The translations under genes were made by a program, and so were the position numbers. Shown here piece by piece: positions 24,431 to 33,939 of a DNA stretch of 64,000 nt. This DNA comes from JAHRVQ01 sp051278195. GTDB lineage: Bacteria > Pseudomonadota > Gammaproteobacteria > Pseudomonadales > Azotimanducaceae. The stretch's first letter is position 1, and each line of letters starts with the position of its first letter. The notes below the pieces were generated by a model. It ran no database searches. It worked only from the letters and a program-made list of their open reading frames with translations, and had not been told where the DNA came from. The stretch spans positions 87,375 through 151,374 of the forward strand of contig JBNMQM010000003.1 of NCBI GenBank assembly GCA_051278195.1, given 5' to 3'.

Positions 24431-26104
24431 TTGGAAGTAATAACAGATTCTCTTAATCTATTGGATGGTTTGCTGGGTTCAGCTCAATACTTTCCTTTTC
24501 TCTTGCTGGGTACCGGCCTCTTTCTGACGGTTTATCTTAAATTCCCCCAACTTCGTTTCTTCGCTCATGCTTGGCGCATTGTCAGTGGTAAGTATGACCG
24601 TGCTGATGATGAAGGTGATGCTTCGCATTTCCAGGCATTAAGTACGGCGATTTCAGGAACAGTTGGCACCGGTAACATCGGTGGTGTGGCGCTCGCGATA
24701 TATCTTGGTGGACCCGCGGCGCTATTCTGGATGTGGATGACGGCATTTGTGGGCATGACCAGCAAGTTCGTCGAAGTGACGCTCTCGCATAAGTATCGCG
24801 AAAAAGATGCGGACGGACATATTGTGGGTGGCCCCATGTACGTCATGGAAAAGCGGCTCAATATGAAATGGCTTGCCGTGTTTTTTGCGGTTGCAACCGT
24901 TGTCAGCTCGTTTGGTACTGGCAACCTGCCGCAAAGTAATAATATCGCCAGCGGCGTCGAGTCGACCTTCGGCATTCCTCCCTGGGCAACGGGCCTGGTG
25001 TTGGCAACGCTACTTGGCGCGGTCATTATCGGCGGCATCAGTCGTATCGTGAAGGTCGCAGAGAAGATTGTACCAACGATGGCTGTTATTTATTTGTTTG
25101 GCGCTGCGATGGTTATAGCCGCCAACATCGATCAGGTTGTGCCTTCTTTCGTTGCTGTATTGAGTGATGCTTTCACCGGATCGGCTGCGTCAGGCGGTTT
25201 TTTGGGCGCCACCTTTGCCTATGCCTTTAATCGCGGAGTCAATCGCGGGTTATTCTCCAATGAAGCGGGGCAGGGCAGTGCGCCCATTGCACACGCTGCT
25301 GCACGCGCCCATGAGCCAGTTTCAGAGGGCATGGTGTCCATCCTAGAGCCCTTTATCGATACCATCATCATCTGCACCGTCACCGGCCTGGTGATCTTGT
25401 CATCTGGCGTTTGGACCGAAAAGTTTGAAAATAACTTTCAGAGTTTTGACACTGAAATTGTCAGCGGCATTTATTCAGAGTCGGTACCGGAACAGCGCGC
25501 GGCCTTGTTCCAACACTTGAGTTTCGGCAACGGTGAAGATTCTGTGGAGAGTTATACCGGCTCGATTCAATTGGCCAATGGCATACCCGTGTCGACGGGC
25601 TTCACGATCTTGCACAATCGTTCAATCGCTGAAGATACCCGTTTTTATCGCGACGGCACCGCCATCACCGGTAGCGTCGACGTCAGCGATGGTAACGTTG
25701 AAGGCGGTGTTAACTTGATCGGTAAGTCTCTTATACATTCAGTGGACTTGACAATGGAAGCGTTTAGCAGAAGTGCGCTTGGAGACTACGGCAGATACAT
25801 CGTCGCGATTGGCCTCGTGCTCTTCGCTTTTAGTACTGCTGTCGCTTGGTCTTACTACGGTGATCGCTCCATGACTTATCTGTTCGGTGTTCGATCCGTT
25901 ATGCCTTATCGTGCTGTCTATGTTGTCGGCTTCTTTGTTGCAGCGATCGCCGATACAACCTTAGTGTGGTTGATTTCAGCTATTACCATTGCCTTTATGA
26001 CCATACCGAATTTGTACACCATGATTGTGCTGCACCGAGAAATGAAACAATCCGTTGATGATTACTGGGTGTCCTTTGACAAAGAAAACCCTGACGGACG
26101 CTAG
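24431..26104 (+). CDS. AGCS family sodium:amino acid (alanine/glycine) symporter with an inserted periplasmic loop domain
   Basis: A 557-residue carrier, longer than the usual 450-480. Core AGCS motifs are ALSTAISGTVGTGNIGGVALAI around residue 68, GGPMYVM, NRGVNRGLFSNEAGQGSAPIAHA and FAFSTAVAWSYYGDRS. Between the helix ending ILSSGVWTEKFE (about residue 333) and LTMEAFSRSALGDYG (about 438) there is roughly 100 residues of polar, beta-like sequence absent from typical members. The start is TTG at 24431 with GGAG 8 bases upstream. It imports alanine or glycine with sodium, by family. The downstream SDR follows after 11 bp. Confidence 0.9.
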   Translation: MEVITDSLNLLDGLLGSAQYFPFLLLGTGLFLTVYLKFPQLRFFAHAWRIVSGKYDRADDEGDASHFQALSTAISGTVGTGNIGGVALAIYLGGPAALFWMWMTAFVGMTSKFVEVTLSHKYREKDADGHIVGGPMYVMEKRLNMKWLAVFFAVATVVSSFGTGNLPQSNNIASGVESTFGIPPWATGLVLATLLGAVIIGGISRIVKVAEKIVPTMAVIYLFGAAMVIAANIDQVVPSFVAVLSDAFTGSAASGGFLGATFAYAFNRGVNRGLFSNEAGQGSAPIAHAAARAHEPVSEGMVSILEPFIDTIIICTVTGLVILSSGVWTEKFENNFQSFDTEIVSGIYSESVPEQRAALFQHLSFGNGEDSVESYTGSIQLANGIPVSTGFTILHNRSIAEDTRFYRDGTAITGSVDVSDGNVEGGVNLIGKSLIHSVDLTMEAFSRSALGDYGRYIVAIGLVLFAFSTAVAWSYYGDRSMTYLFGVRSVMPYRAVYVVGFFVAAIADTTLVWLISAITIAFMTIPNLYTMIVLHREMKQSVDDYWVSFDKENPDGR

Positions 26105-26115
26105 AGGAGAATAGA

Positions 26116-26877
26116 TTGGATTTACAAGATAAAGTCGCGATTGTTACTGGATCCTCGTCGGGGGTCGGTGCTGCTACAGTGAAACTTTTGGCAGCAAAAG
26201 GATGTAATGTCGTCATCAATTATGCATCAAGTGCCGAAGCCGCCAATAAGGTCGCAGAAGAATGTATTGCTCTCGGCGCTAACGTGCTCGTCTGCCAGGC
26301 AAATGTAGCGAACGACGAGGACTGCAAGCGTTTAGTCGATCAAACCATCGAAAAGTTTGGCCGTATTGATGCCCTGGTTAACAATGCTGGGACCACCAAA
26401 TTTATGCCTCATCACAAGTTGAGTGGCCTCGACAAAGATGATTTTTTTAATATTTACGGAGTCAATGTAGTCGGTCCTTATCAGATGGTACGGGCGGCAG
26501 AAAAGGCATTACGAGCAAGTGGCGAGGCTTCCGTCGTAAATGTCTCATCTATCGCTGGCGTTAGAGGTGTTGGCAGTTCAATTGCGTATGCAGCGTCAAA
26601 GGGTGCGTTACTGACGATGACACAATCCCTCGCTAGAGTGATGGGGCCCGAAATACGAGTGAATGCCGTTTGTCCTGGTTTTATTCAGGGCGAATGGCTC
26701 GAGAAGGGCATGGGTGATAACTACCATAAGTTTAAAGACTCACTCGAGGCGGCAACTCCGCTCAAATTAACCTGCACCGCAGAAGCAGTAGCGGATTCTA
26801 TTGTCGCATTTATCGAAGGTCATACCGTGATCACAGGGCAACACATTATTCTTGATGGTGGTCATTACCTCGTATGA
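26116..26877 (+). CDS. Short-chain dehydrogenase/reductase (SDR)
   Basis: A 253-residue classical SDR. The cofactor motif is TGSSSGVGAAT, the NNAG motif is LVNNAGTT, and the catalytic Ser-Tyr-Lys is seen as NVSSIAG and YAASKGALL. ITGQHIILDGGHYL is the usual C-terminal block. The substrate is unknown. It starts with TTG at 26116 behind an AGAGGAGA ribosome-binding site, 11 bp after the transporter, and overlaps the next gene by 4 bp (ATGA), so it is part of the gor to PreP run. Confidence 0.9.
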   Translation: MDLQDKVAIVTGSSSGVGAATVKLLAAKGCNVVINYASSAEAANKVAEECIALGANVLVCQANVANDEDCKRLVDQTIEKFGRIDALVNNAGTTKFMPHHKLSGLDKDDFFNIYGVNVVGPYQMVRAAEKALRASGEASVVNVSSIAGVRGVGSSIAYAASKGALLTMTQSLARVMGPEIRVNAVCPGFIQGEWLEKGMGDNYHKFKDSLEAATPLKLTCTAEAVADSIVAFIEGHTVITGQHIILDGGHYLV

Positions 26878-29780
26878 TGACTCATCCTTTACATCACGAA
26901 GCTTTTAGTTTCGTTCGCGCTCATCACATCCCGAATCTGAATTTAACGGTGCAGGAATTTAACCATGTCCGAACGGGGGCGATTCACTATCATCTCGACA
27001 TGCAGCATCAGGAAAACGTTTTCTTGGTTGCGTTTCGGACAGTGCCTAAAGACTCCACCGGAGTCGCACACGTACTCGAACACACAACATTATGTGGTAG
27101 CGAAAAGTACCCGGTACGTGACCCGTTCTTTCTCATGATTCGTCGCTCGCTGAACACCTTCATGAATGCGTTTACGGCAAGTGACTACACGGCATATCCA
27201 TTTGCCAGCGAGAACAAACAAGACTTTAATAATTTGTTGGATATTTACCTCGACGCGGTATTTTTTCCGACGCTTGATCCAATGGATTTCGCCCAAGAAG
27301 GGCATCGAATGGAGTTCGCTGTACCTGACGACCCCGAGACCGACTTGATTTATAAAGGCGTCGTGTACAACGAAATGAAAGGCGACCAGAGTTCTGCTGT
27401 CTCGCAGCTTTACGAGGCCGTTAAAGCAGAGCTGTTTCCGACATCAACGTACCATCACAATAGCGGTGGCAATCCCGAACAGATCCCTGAGTTGACTTAC
27501 AAGGGGCTAACGGACTTTCATCAGACCCATTACCATCCCGGCAATGCCATCTTCATGACCTTCGGCGATATTCCAGCAATCGATCACCAGAGCAAATTAG
27601 AAACCAAGGCATTAGATCGGTTTGACTCTGCAGGGACCCATGTCGAAGTTCTACCAGAAATCAACCTGACAGAAACGTCTAGAATAGAACAGCCGTATGC
27701 CATAAGTGAAGGCGAAGACAGTAAAGAAAGTCATATCGTCATGGGTTGGAAGCTAGGACCGAATACAGACCTAGAAGCACTCATCAAGTGCAATCTGCTG
27801 TCAGATGTCCTGCTCGACACTTCTGCGTCACCATTACGGCTGGCCTTGGAAAACACCTCCCTGGCGGCAGCGCCGTCGCCACTGTGTGGTTTAGAAGAAA
27901 CCAATTTTGAAATGAGCTTCTTCTGTGGCGTCGAAGGTTCTAAACGAGAAGATGCGGACGCAATTGAACAACTTATTCTAGATACCTTGGAAGACGTCGC
28001 AAAAAATGGCATCGCAGAAGATCGGATCGAAGCCTGTCTGCATCAAATTGAACTGAGCCATCGGGAGATAGGTGGCGACGGTTATCCCTATGGTTTGCAG
28101 CTGATGTTTTCTTGCCTCGCCGCAACGATTCATCGCAGTGACCCTATCGCGCTGTTAGATCTAGATCCGGTTCTGAGCAAACTTCGGACTGAAATTTCAG
28201 ATCCTGATTTTATACCGGGGTTGATACGCACATACCTATTAGAGAATACCCATCGTGTCCGCTTGACGCTATACCCTGACGAAAACGTGGTGGCGCAGCG
28301 GGAATCCGCAATGAGTGAAAAGCTTGCCAATATCAAAGCAGAATTGTCTGTAGAAGAAATCGACCTACTGGTTCAACGCTCAGCAGCGTTGGAAGCCCGA
28401 CAGAATAGAGAAGAACCGGTTCATTTATTGCCGAAGGTGGGCTTGTCTGACATTAGTGCTCGGCGACTGTCCCCAGAAGGTACTGAGATCACACTGCCAA
28501 ACGGCATTGTACTCAATCATTACAGTACTGGGACAAACGGCATTGCCTACGAACAACAGATCGCTGACCTACCGGACATGTCGGCAGAGCTGAGACGGTT
28601 TCTGCAAATATATAGCCAGATTGTCACCGAAGTCGGGTCCGGCAATCGAGATTATCTGGATACGCAGCATCTGCAGCACAGCTTAACGGGCGGTCTCGGC
28701 TGTTACAGCAGTATCCGTGGGGCCATCCAAGATCCTAATCAGCTACTGGGGAAGTTCGTCTTATCGAGTCGTAGCTTAGTGAATAATCTTGATGCGATGA
28801 ACGGCCTGCTTGCGGACACATGCTTTACGCCAGGCCTTGGGGAGCGTAACCGCATTCGAGATCTTGTGAATCAGCTAAGGATAAGAAGAGAAGCCAGTAT
28901 TGTGAACAGCGGCCACGGCTTGGCAATGACCGCTGCAGCAGCTTATTTTCGTCCAGTACCTGCGCTCAATCATGAGCTAAATGGCTTGGCGGGAACTGTT
29001 TGGCTTAAGGAATTGGATCAGGGACTTAACGACGATGCCTCGCTTGACGCTTTGTTGGGCAAACTTGTTGAATTAAATGGTGACCTCAGTCGCGGCTCAC
29101 GACAACTGCTACTCATCACCGAAGGTGATCTACCCGACTTAGCGTCTTTCGCTGAGCCCTGGCAGAACGCTGGAAACTCAGTCAATACAGTGCTAACTGC
29201 ACCTGAAATTATTGTTCCCCAGCATCAAGCATGGATTACGATGACCGACGTTAACTACTGTGCGGAGGTCTTTCCGACAGTCCCAGAGGCGCACGCCGAT
29301 AGTGCCGCTTTGACGGTACTGGCAGGCGTGTTACGAAATGGGTATCTACATCGAGCGATTCGTGAGCAGGGTGGGGCGTATGGCGGTGGTGCGACGCACG
29401 ACGGCGGCAATGGGTTGTTCCGCTTCTATTCTTATCGTGACCCTAATTTAGACAAGACATTTGAATCCTTTCGTCAATCAATTGATTGGGTTCGCAGCAG
29501 TGATATTCATTTCGACCTTGTAGAAGAGGCTATTCTCGGCATAGTGAGTAGCATCGACGCCCCTGGCTCACCAGCAGGAGAAGCGAGGCAAGCATTTCAT
29601 CAAACGTTGTTTGGTAGGACGCCGCAACATCGAGAAGAAATGAGAAAGCGAATTATCGAAACGACGGTAGATGATATCAAGCGCGTCGCTGAGATCTATC
29701 TGACGACAGATTCATCACGCGCTGTTGTGACGCACAATCGATCAACGCTCGATGGGGCATTTACGGTTAATCAAATTTAA
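26874..29780 (+). CDS. M16C family zinc metallopeptidase, PreP/Cym1-like
   Basis: A 968-residue protein with the size and order of the presequence protease (PreP, Cym1) branch of M16. The inverted zinc motif HxxEH is in GVAHVLEHTTLCGSEKY, with the downstream Glu in VVYNEMKGD. FLMIRRSLNTFMNAFTASDYTAYP (about residues 83-106) is a family hallmark, and the C-terminal half has the RGGAYGGGA-like EQGGAYGGGATHDGG. Such enzymes form a closed chamber that degrades unfolded peptides. No signal peptide is visible, so it is probably cytoplasmic. ATG codons at 26874 and 26877 are alternatives; the first overlaps the SDR stop. Confidence 0.92.
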   Translation: MMTHPLHHEAFSFVRAHHIPNLNLTVQEFNHVRTGAIHYHLDMQHQENVFLVAFRTVPKDSTGVAHVLEHTTLCGSEKYPVRDPFFLMIRRSLNTFMNAFTASDYTAYPFASENKQDFNNLLDIYLDAVFFPTLDPMDFAQEGHRMEFAVPDDPETDLIYKGVVYNEMKGDQSSAVSQLYEAVKAELFPTSTYHHNSGGNPEQIPELTYKGLTDFHQTHYHPGNAIFMTFGDIPAIDHQSKLETKALDRFDSAGTHVEVLPEINLTETSRIEQPYAISEGEDSKESHIVMGWKLGPNTDLEALIKCNLLSDVLLDTSASPLRLALENTSLAAAPSPLCGLEETNFEMSFFCGVEGSKREDADAIEQLILDTLEDVAKNGIAEDRIEACLHQIELSHREIGGDGYPYGLQLMFSCLAATIHRSDPIALLDLDPVLSKLRTEISDPDFIPGLIRTYLLENTHRVRLTLYPDENVVAQRESAMSEKLANIKAELSVEEIDLLVQRSAALEARQNREEPVHLLPKVGLSDISARRLSPEGTEITLPNGIVLNHYSTGTNGIAYEQQIADLPDMSAELRRFLQIYSQIVTEVGSGNRDYLDTQHLQHSLTGGLGCYSSIRGAIQDPNQLLGKFVLSSRSLVNNLDAMNGLLADTCFTPGLGERNRIRDLVNQLRIRREASIVNSGHGLAMTAAAAYFRPVPALNHELNGLAGTVWLKELDQGLNDDASLDALLGKLVELNGDLSRGSRQLLLITEGDLPDLASFAEPWQNAGNSVNTVLTAPEIIVPQHQAWITMTDVNYCAEVFPTVPEAHADSAALTVLAGVLRNGYLHRAIREQGGAYGGGATHDGGNGLFRFYSYRDPNLDKTFESFRQSIDWVRSSDIHFDLVEEAILGIVSSIDAPGSPAGEARQAFHQTLFGRTPQHREEMRKRIIETTVDDIKRVAEIYLTTDSSRAVVTHNRSTLDGAFTVNQI

Positions 29781-30165
29781 CCCGGCATTTTTAAAAAGTA
29801 CTTTTAAGAAATACTTTTCGCTGAGCTTTGTGACTATACGTTACGACTAGATACTATTGTCGCACCGCAACAAAACTTCAGATTGCAATGTTACGCCTGT
29901 CAACATAACCCAGACGTCAACATCGTTTGATTTGTAACCTTTAGTAACGTTGGTAAGACCGCAAGGCGCGTGCTAAAAAAGAATTTGGAGAAGCAGCCTA
30001 AATTGGCTGAATTGCCGAGGGGGTTGCTTGACAAATACACAGAGCTTCTACATTCTGTTTAGGACAACAGGCAATGCCCGTAAGAGGAGTATTAATCCTA
30101 CTTTGCTTACAATGGCAGCCTGTTTTTAAACTTAATAAGAGCAACAATTCCTAATAGGTATCAGC
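29781..30165 (+). promoter_or_regulatory. 385-bp leader/promoter region of the TonB2 operon
   Basis: There is no convincing protein gene here. TTGACA at 30028-30033 and TACATT at 30049-30054 (15-bp spacer) make a possible promoter. A 26-codon frame, ATG 30074 to TAA 30154 (MPVRGVLILLCLQWQPVF start), could be a leader peptide but has poor ribosome-binding support. A degenerate 12-bp duplication (AAGTACTTTTAA, AAATACTTTTCG) follows the peptidase stop. No Fur box was recognised. Confidence 0.45.
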
Positions 30166-30939
30166 ATGAGAGAACATCAGATTAGGCGTATGTTTGTCGC
30201 ATTAGCGATTAGCATGTTGTCGATCATAACCACCCAGATTTCAGCACAAACACTAGATGAAGTTTTAGGTGTCCGTGAGGCGACAACTGCCGATGGCAGG
30301 AAGTCACAGTTAAAGGTCGATTCGTTGACCGACCAAACGCAAGATCTCCTGACGCAATACAAGCAGGTAATGAAAATCGTTGATGGTCTTCGTGTTTATA
30401 ACCAGCAGCAAGAACGTTTGATTAAAAATCAGAACGCCGACATGGTTGAATTGAACGAGTCTATCGACAACGTCACTGTTGTGAATCGACAGATCTCACC
30501 GCTGATTGAGCGGATGATTGACAATCTAGAGACCTTTATAGGGCTCGACCTTCCATTCTTGAGCTCAGAACGAACTGATCGAATCTCTTTCTTGCGTGAA
30601 ACGCTGGACCGACCAGACGTTGAAGTGTCAGAGAAGTTTAGCCAGGTAATGCAAGCCTACCAGGTCGAGAATTCCTACGGTGCAACCATTGAAGCGTATA
30701 CTGATATCATTGAGTTGGATGGTCAGGATCGTCAGGTAGACATACTCAAGTGGGGCCGCGTTACTCTGGTATTCCAGACACCTGATGGTGCCGTTAGTGG
30801 TGCTTGGGATAAAAAAGCAGGTTCATGGGAAATTTTGGGCGATGAGTACGCGGGCGGAATCCGTGATGCACTTCGAATTGCACGCAAGACCCAAACAGCC
30901 GATTTAGTTAGGCTGCCCGTACCGGCGCCAGGAGAATAA
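30166..30939 (+). CDS. DUF3450 periplasmic coiled-coil protein of the TonB2 cluster
   Basis: A 257-residue DUF3450 protein with a signal peptide (FVALAISMLSIITTQISA). A heptad-rich coiled coil covers about residues 50-120 (DLLTQYKQVMKIVDGLRVYNQ and following). The C-terminal part has QDRQVDILKWGRVTLVFQT and WEILGDEYAGGIRDALRIAR, standard for the family. It precedes the TtpC-like protein in Vibrio and Shewanella TonB2 clusters. It is periplasmic, probably a structural partner of the TtpC-ExbB2-ExbD2-TonB2 complex; its molecular role is not established. Confidence 0.9.
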   Translation: MREHQIRRMFVALAISMLSIITTQISAQTLDEVLGVREATTADGRKSQLKVDSLTDQTQDLLTQYKQVMKIVDGLRVYNQQQERLIKNQNADMVELNESIDNVTVVNRQISPLIERMIDNLETFIGLDLPFLSSERTDRISFLRETLDRPDVEVSEKFSQVMQAYQVENSYGATIEAYTDIIELDGQDRQVDILKWGRVTLVFQTPDGAVSGAWDKKAGSWEILGDEYAGGIRDALRIARKTQTADLVRLPVPAPGE

Positions 30940-30941
30940 GA

Positions 30942-32315
30942 ATGAAGAATTTGGTAATACTTATCGCAGCGCTTGGTCTGATGGTCTCAGCGCCACTAAA
31001 AGCGTCAGAAAACGAAATTGAAGCGGCCAGTCTTTCCCAGTTATTGAATATGGTGAAAGAAGACAAACTGATCAATCAAAAAGCCAACTCACAACGAGAA
31101 GCAATTTTCACTAGAGACAAGGCGAACCAAGCCAAGAGCCTAGCGGACGCGCAGCGTTTACAAAGCGAAGAAGAAGCTCGCAGTACTCGTCTAGAAAACC
31201 AGTTCGAAAAGAACGAAACTGAGCTTGCTGATCTGCAGGAAACACTTGCTAAGCGTCTTGGTTCATTACGTGAACTGTTTGGTGTATTGCAGCAGGTCAG
31301 TGGTGATACCCAAGGTATCTTTGAAGGCTCTATTGTCAGCGCCGAGTATCCTGGACGTTCCGAATGGTTGTCTGAGTTCGCACAGTCTATGGGTAAGAGC
31401 TCTAAGCTCGCGTCTATTGCAGAGATAGAAAGACTCTGGTTTGAAATTCAGCGTGAAATGACCGAGACCGGCAAAATCACACGCTTTAATGCAGTCGTCA
31501 ACAAGCTTAATGGCGACGTGTCTGAGCAAGAGGTGATTCGTATCGGTGCTTACAATCTGGTCAGCGATGGCAAGTATGTTGTGTATGACATCGACAACGA
31601 CGTCATCAAGGAATTGCCTGCCCAGCCACCAGGACGATTTGTAGCTTCTGCTGCAGCAATACAAGAAGCGCAAGATGGTTTTGTCTCCTTTGGTCTTGAC
31701 CCAACTCGTGGTCAGCTACTTGAATTGCAAATACAGATTCCAACAGTTGAAGAACGCATCCATCAAGGTGGTCTGGTGGGTTACATCATCATCGCCATTG
31801 GTGTGATCGCATTACTACTGTCTATTGAGCGGTTTGTCACGCTGACTCTGACGGCACGTAATGTGAACGCGCAGATCAAGAACACAACGCCCAATTCTGG
31901 CAATCCTCTGGGTCGCGTATTAAAGGTTCATGAGGAAAACAAGAATGTTGATCCTGAAACGCTGCAGTTGAAACTGGATGAAGCGATTCTGAAAGAGCAA
32001 CCAGCGATTAATGCACGGATTGCGTTCATTAAGATCATCTCAATGGTAGCGCCTTTGTTGGGTCTGCTCGGTACGGTAGTCGGTATGATCTTGACGTTCC
32101 AAGCAATCACACTGTTTGGTACTGGTGACCCCAAAACTATGGCGGGTGGTATTTCTCAAGCCTTGATGACAACGGTCTTGGGTCTTTGTGTCGCGATTCC
32201 TACCGTGCTGTTGCACTCAATCGTACAAAGTCGTTCATCTAGCGTCATGCACATTTTGACCGAGCAAAGCGCCGGTTTGATTGCTGAGCACGCCGAAAAC
32301 GCGGGTAAAAAGTAA
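30942..32315 (+). CDS. TtpC-type MotA/TolQ/ExbB proton channel family protein
   Basis: A 457-residue protein. It has a signal peptide (MKNLVILIAALGLMVSA), then about 250 residues of periplasmic sequence including a long coiled coil (residues 40-110). A MotA/TolQ/ExbB domain with three membrane segments follows: GYIIIAIGVIALLLSIERFV, ISMVAPLLGLLGTVVGMILTF and LMTTVLGLCVAIPTVLLHSIV. This N-terminal extension is what distinguishes TtpC from ExbB in the TonB2 systems. It is needed with ExbB2 and ExbD2 for TonB2-driven uptake in Vibrio. It starts 2 bp after the DUF3450 stop. Confidence 0.92.
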   Translation: MKNLVILIAALGLMVSAPLKASENEIEAASLSQLLNMVKEDKLINQKANSQREAIFTRDKANQAKSLADAQRLQSEEEARSTRLENQFEKNETELADLQETLAKRLGSLRELFGVLQQVSGDTQGIFEGSIVSAEYPGRSEWLSEFAQSMGKSSKLASIAEIERLWFEIQREMTETGKITRFNAVVNKLNGDVSEQEVIRIGAYNLVSDGKYVVYDIDNDVIKELPAQPPGRFVASAAAIQEAQDGFVSFGLDPTRGQLLELQIQIPTVEERIHQGGLVGYIIIAIGVIALLLSIERFVTLTLTARNVNAQIKNTTPNSGNPLGRVLKVHEENKNVDPETLQLKLDEAILKEQPAINARIAFIKIISMVAPLLGLLGTVVGMILTFQAITLFGTGDPKTMAGGISQALMTTVLGLCVAIPTVLLHSIVQSRSSSVMHILTEQSAGLIAEHAENAGKK

Positions 32316-32320
32316 CGATT

Positions 32321-32836
32321 ATGGATGACATAATTATAGCCATACGGACGTTTATGGAAGCAGGGGGCAATGTACTCTGGTACATTGCCGCCGCAACCTT
32401 CGTCATGTGGGCGCTCATCTTCGAGCGTGCGCTCTATATCAACACTGAGCACAAGAGAGATGTAGGTCGGGCTTTGGCTTACTGGGAGGGTCGCGATGAG
32501 CGTACCTCCTGGAACGCACATATGATCCGATTTCGTCTAATCTCTGAAGTGAACATGCGTCTCACGACAAACATGTCATTTATCAAGACGTTAATATCGC
32601 TACTACCATTGCTGGGGCTGTTAGGCACAGTGACTGGCATGGTGTCAGTTTTTGAGGCGATGGCGTATTCAGGTGGTAATGCTAGATCCATGGCAGCAGG
32701 TGTTTCTATGGCGACGATTCCTACGATGTCCGGCATGGTGGCGACACTATCTGGCGTAATGGCGAATACGTTTATGGCATCCAAAGTACAGGCAGAGTCT
32801 GACTATATGGAAGACACCTTGACCATGGATCACTAA
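32321..32836 (+). CDS. exbB: ExbB2, TonB-system proton channel subunit
   Basis: A 171-residue, compact ExbB. It has an N-terminal helix (NVLWYIAAATFVMWALIFERAL), then the conserved SLLPLLGLLGTVTGMVSVFEAM and VSMATIPTMSGMVATLSGVMA membrane segments with the family TGM and small-residue motifs. It forms the pentameric inner-membrane channel with ExbD. It starts 5 bp after the TtpC-like gene. Confidence 0.93.
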   Translation: MDDIIIAIRTFMEAGGNVLWYIAAATFVMWALIFERALYINTEHKRDVGRALAYWEGRDERTSWNAHMIRFRLISEVNMRLTTNMSFIKTLISLLPLLGLLGTVTGMVSVFEAMAYSGGNARSMAAGVSMATIPTMSGMVATLSGVMANTFMASKVQAESDYMEDTLTMDH

Positions 32837-32880
32837 TCGAGTGAAATTTTAAGGCCAGAAAGCAGGTCGAGATAATAATA

Positions 32881-33279
32881 ATGCGAAGAAGAGTTACTCA
32901 GGAAGAAGAGAAGGTCGCGGATTTGACTCCGATGTTGGATGTAGTCTTTATCATGCTGATTTTCTTTATCGTAACGGCGACGTTTATCAAGGAAACTGGC
33001 GTTGAAATCGACCGTCCCGACGCACTGACAGCTACACCGAAAAAGACTGTGTCGTTGCTAGTAGGCGTTAGCGTCGATAACCAACTCTGGATCGACAAGA
33101 AGCGCGTCGACATACGGAATGTTAGACCCAGAATGGAACGCCTCCATTCAGAAAACCCAAAAGGTGGCCTGGTGATCTTGGCAGACAGTGAGTCTAAAGT
33201 TGAAAAAGTGTTAGCGATCATGGAAGCCGCCCGAGCAATCGGTATTGGGCAAGTGGCTATCGCTTCGGAAGAGGGATAG
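32881..33279 (+). CDS. exbD: ExbD2, TonB-system channel subunit
   Basis: A 132-residue ExbD/TolR protein. A short cytoplasmic N-terminus ends in ADLTPMLDVVFIMLIFFIVTATF, where the Asp in the membrane helix is the essential protonatable residue. The periplasmic part contains RMERLHSENPKGGLVILADSESKVEKVL. It pairs with ExbB2 in the proton-driven motor. The gap to exbB is 44 bp and to tonB is 3 bp. Confidence 0.93.
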   Translation: MRRRVTQEEEKVADLTPMLDVVFIMLIFFIVTATFIKETGVEIDRPDALTATPKKTVSLLVGVSVDNQLWIDKKRVDIRNVRPRMERLHSENPKGGLVILADSESKVEKVLAIMEAARAIGIGQVAIASEEG

Positions 33280-33282
33280 ATA

Positions 33283-33930
33283 ATGGTTATTAGAGTAGGT
33301 CTATCCATGGTTGTTGGTGTCGTCGTGACGCTAGCGCTATTTTATCTAATGCAATTCTTGATCTCCGGAGGCAAGAAAGCGCTTACCGAAGATACCGCTG
33401 GCCGAATTGTTGATATCGTTCGAGTTAAGGAAGATAACGAGGTTCAAACCAAAGCCAGGAAAGCCAAAAAACCACCACCACCTGACCAACCCCCACCCGA
33501 TGTGCCACCACAAACCATGAACGTAAATGTCGATAACTCGGGCTTCACAATGGCCGGTTTGGATACGAGCGCAGGCATAGACATTGGCAGCGGCGGATTT
33601 GGCATTAGTGACGGTGAATACCTCCCAATCGTGAAGGTTCAACCAGTTTATCCACGTCGAGCATTATCACGTGGACTGCAGGGCTGGGCGATCGTTGAGT
33701 TTACTGTTTCCGCTCAGGGTTCGGTTCTAGACCCCGTTATCATTAGCAATTGTGGTTGGACTAGAGCTAAAAGCGCTGGTCCCTGCTTAGACAGTCCTAA
33801 TAGCGTATTTGATTCTGCTGCCTTGCGTGCAGCTTCAAAATTCAAGTACAAACCAAAGGTCATTGATGGTGAACCAACAGAAACGGCCGGTGTCCAAAAC
33901 CGTATCGTATTCGAACTGGCCGAAGGGTAG
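33283..33930 (+). CDS. tonB: TonB2-type energy transducer
   Basis: A 215-residue TonB with a short periplasmic linker. It has an N-terminal membrane anchor (GLSMVVGVVVTLALFYLMQFL), a proline-rich stretch (KKPPPPDQPPPDVPPQT) and the TonB C-terminal domain with PVYPRRALSRGLQGWAIVEFTV and KFKYKPKVIDGEP. A disulfide could form between the Cys in SNCGWT and the one in GPCLD. It carries proton-motive energy from ExbB2-ExbD2-TtpC to outer membrane receptors. Confidence 0.92.
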   Translation: MVIRVGLSMVVGVVVTLALFYLMQFLISGGKKALTEDTAGRIVDIVRVKEDNEVQTKARKAKKPPPPDQPPPDVPPQTMNVNVDNSGFTMAGLDTSAGIDIGSGGFGISDGEYLPIVKVQPVYPRRALSRGLQGWAIVEFTVSAQGSVLDPVIISNCGWTRAKSAGPCLDSPNSVFDSAALRAASKFKYKPKVIDGEPTETAGVQNRIVFELAEG

Positions 33931-33939
33931 GAGCTCAAT

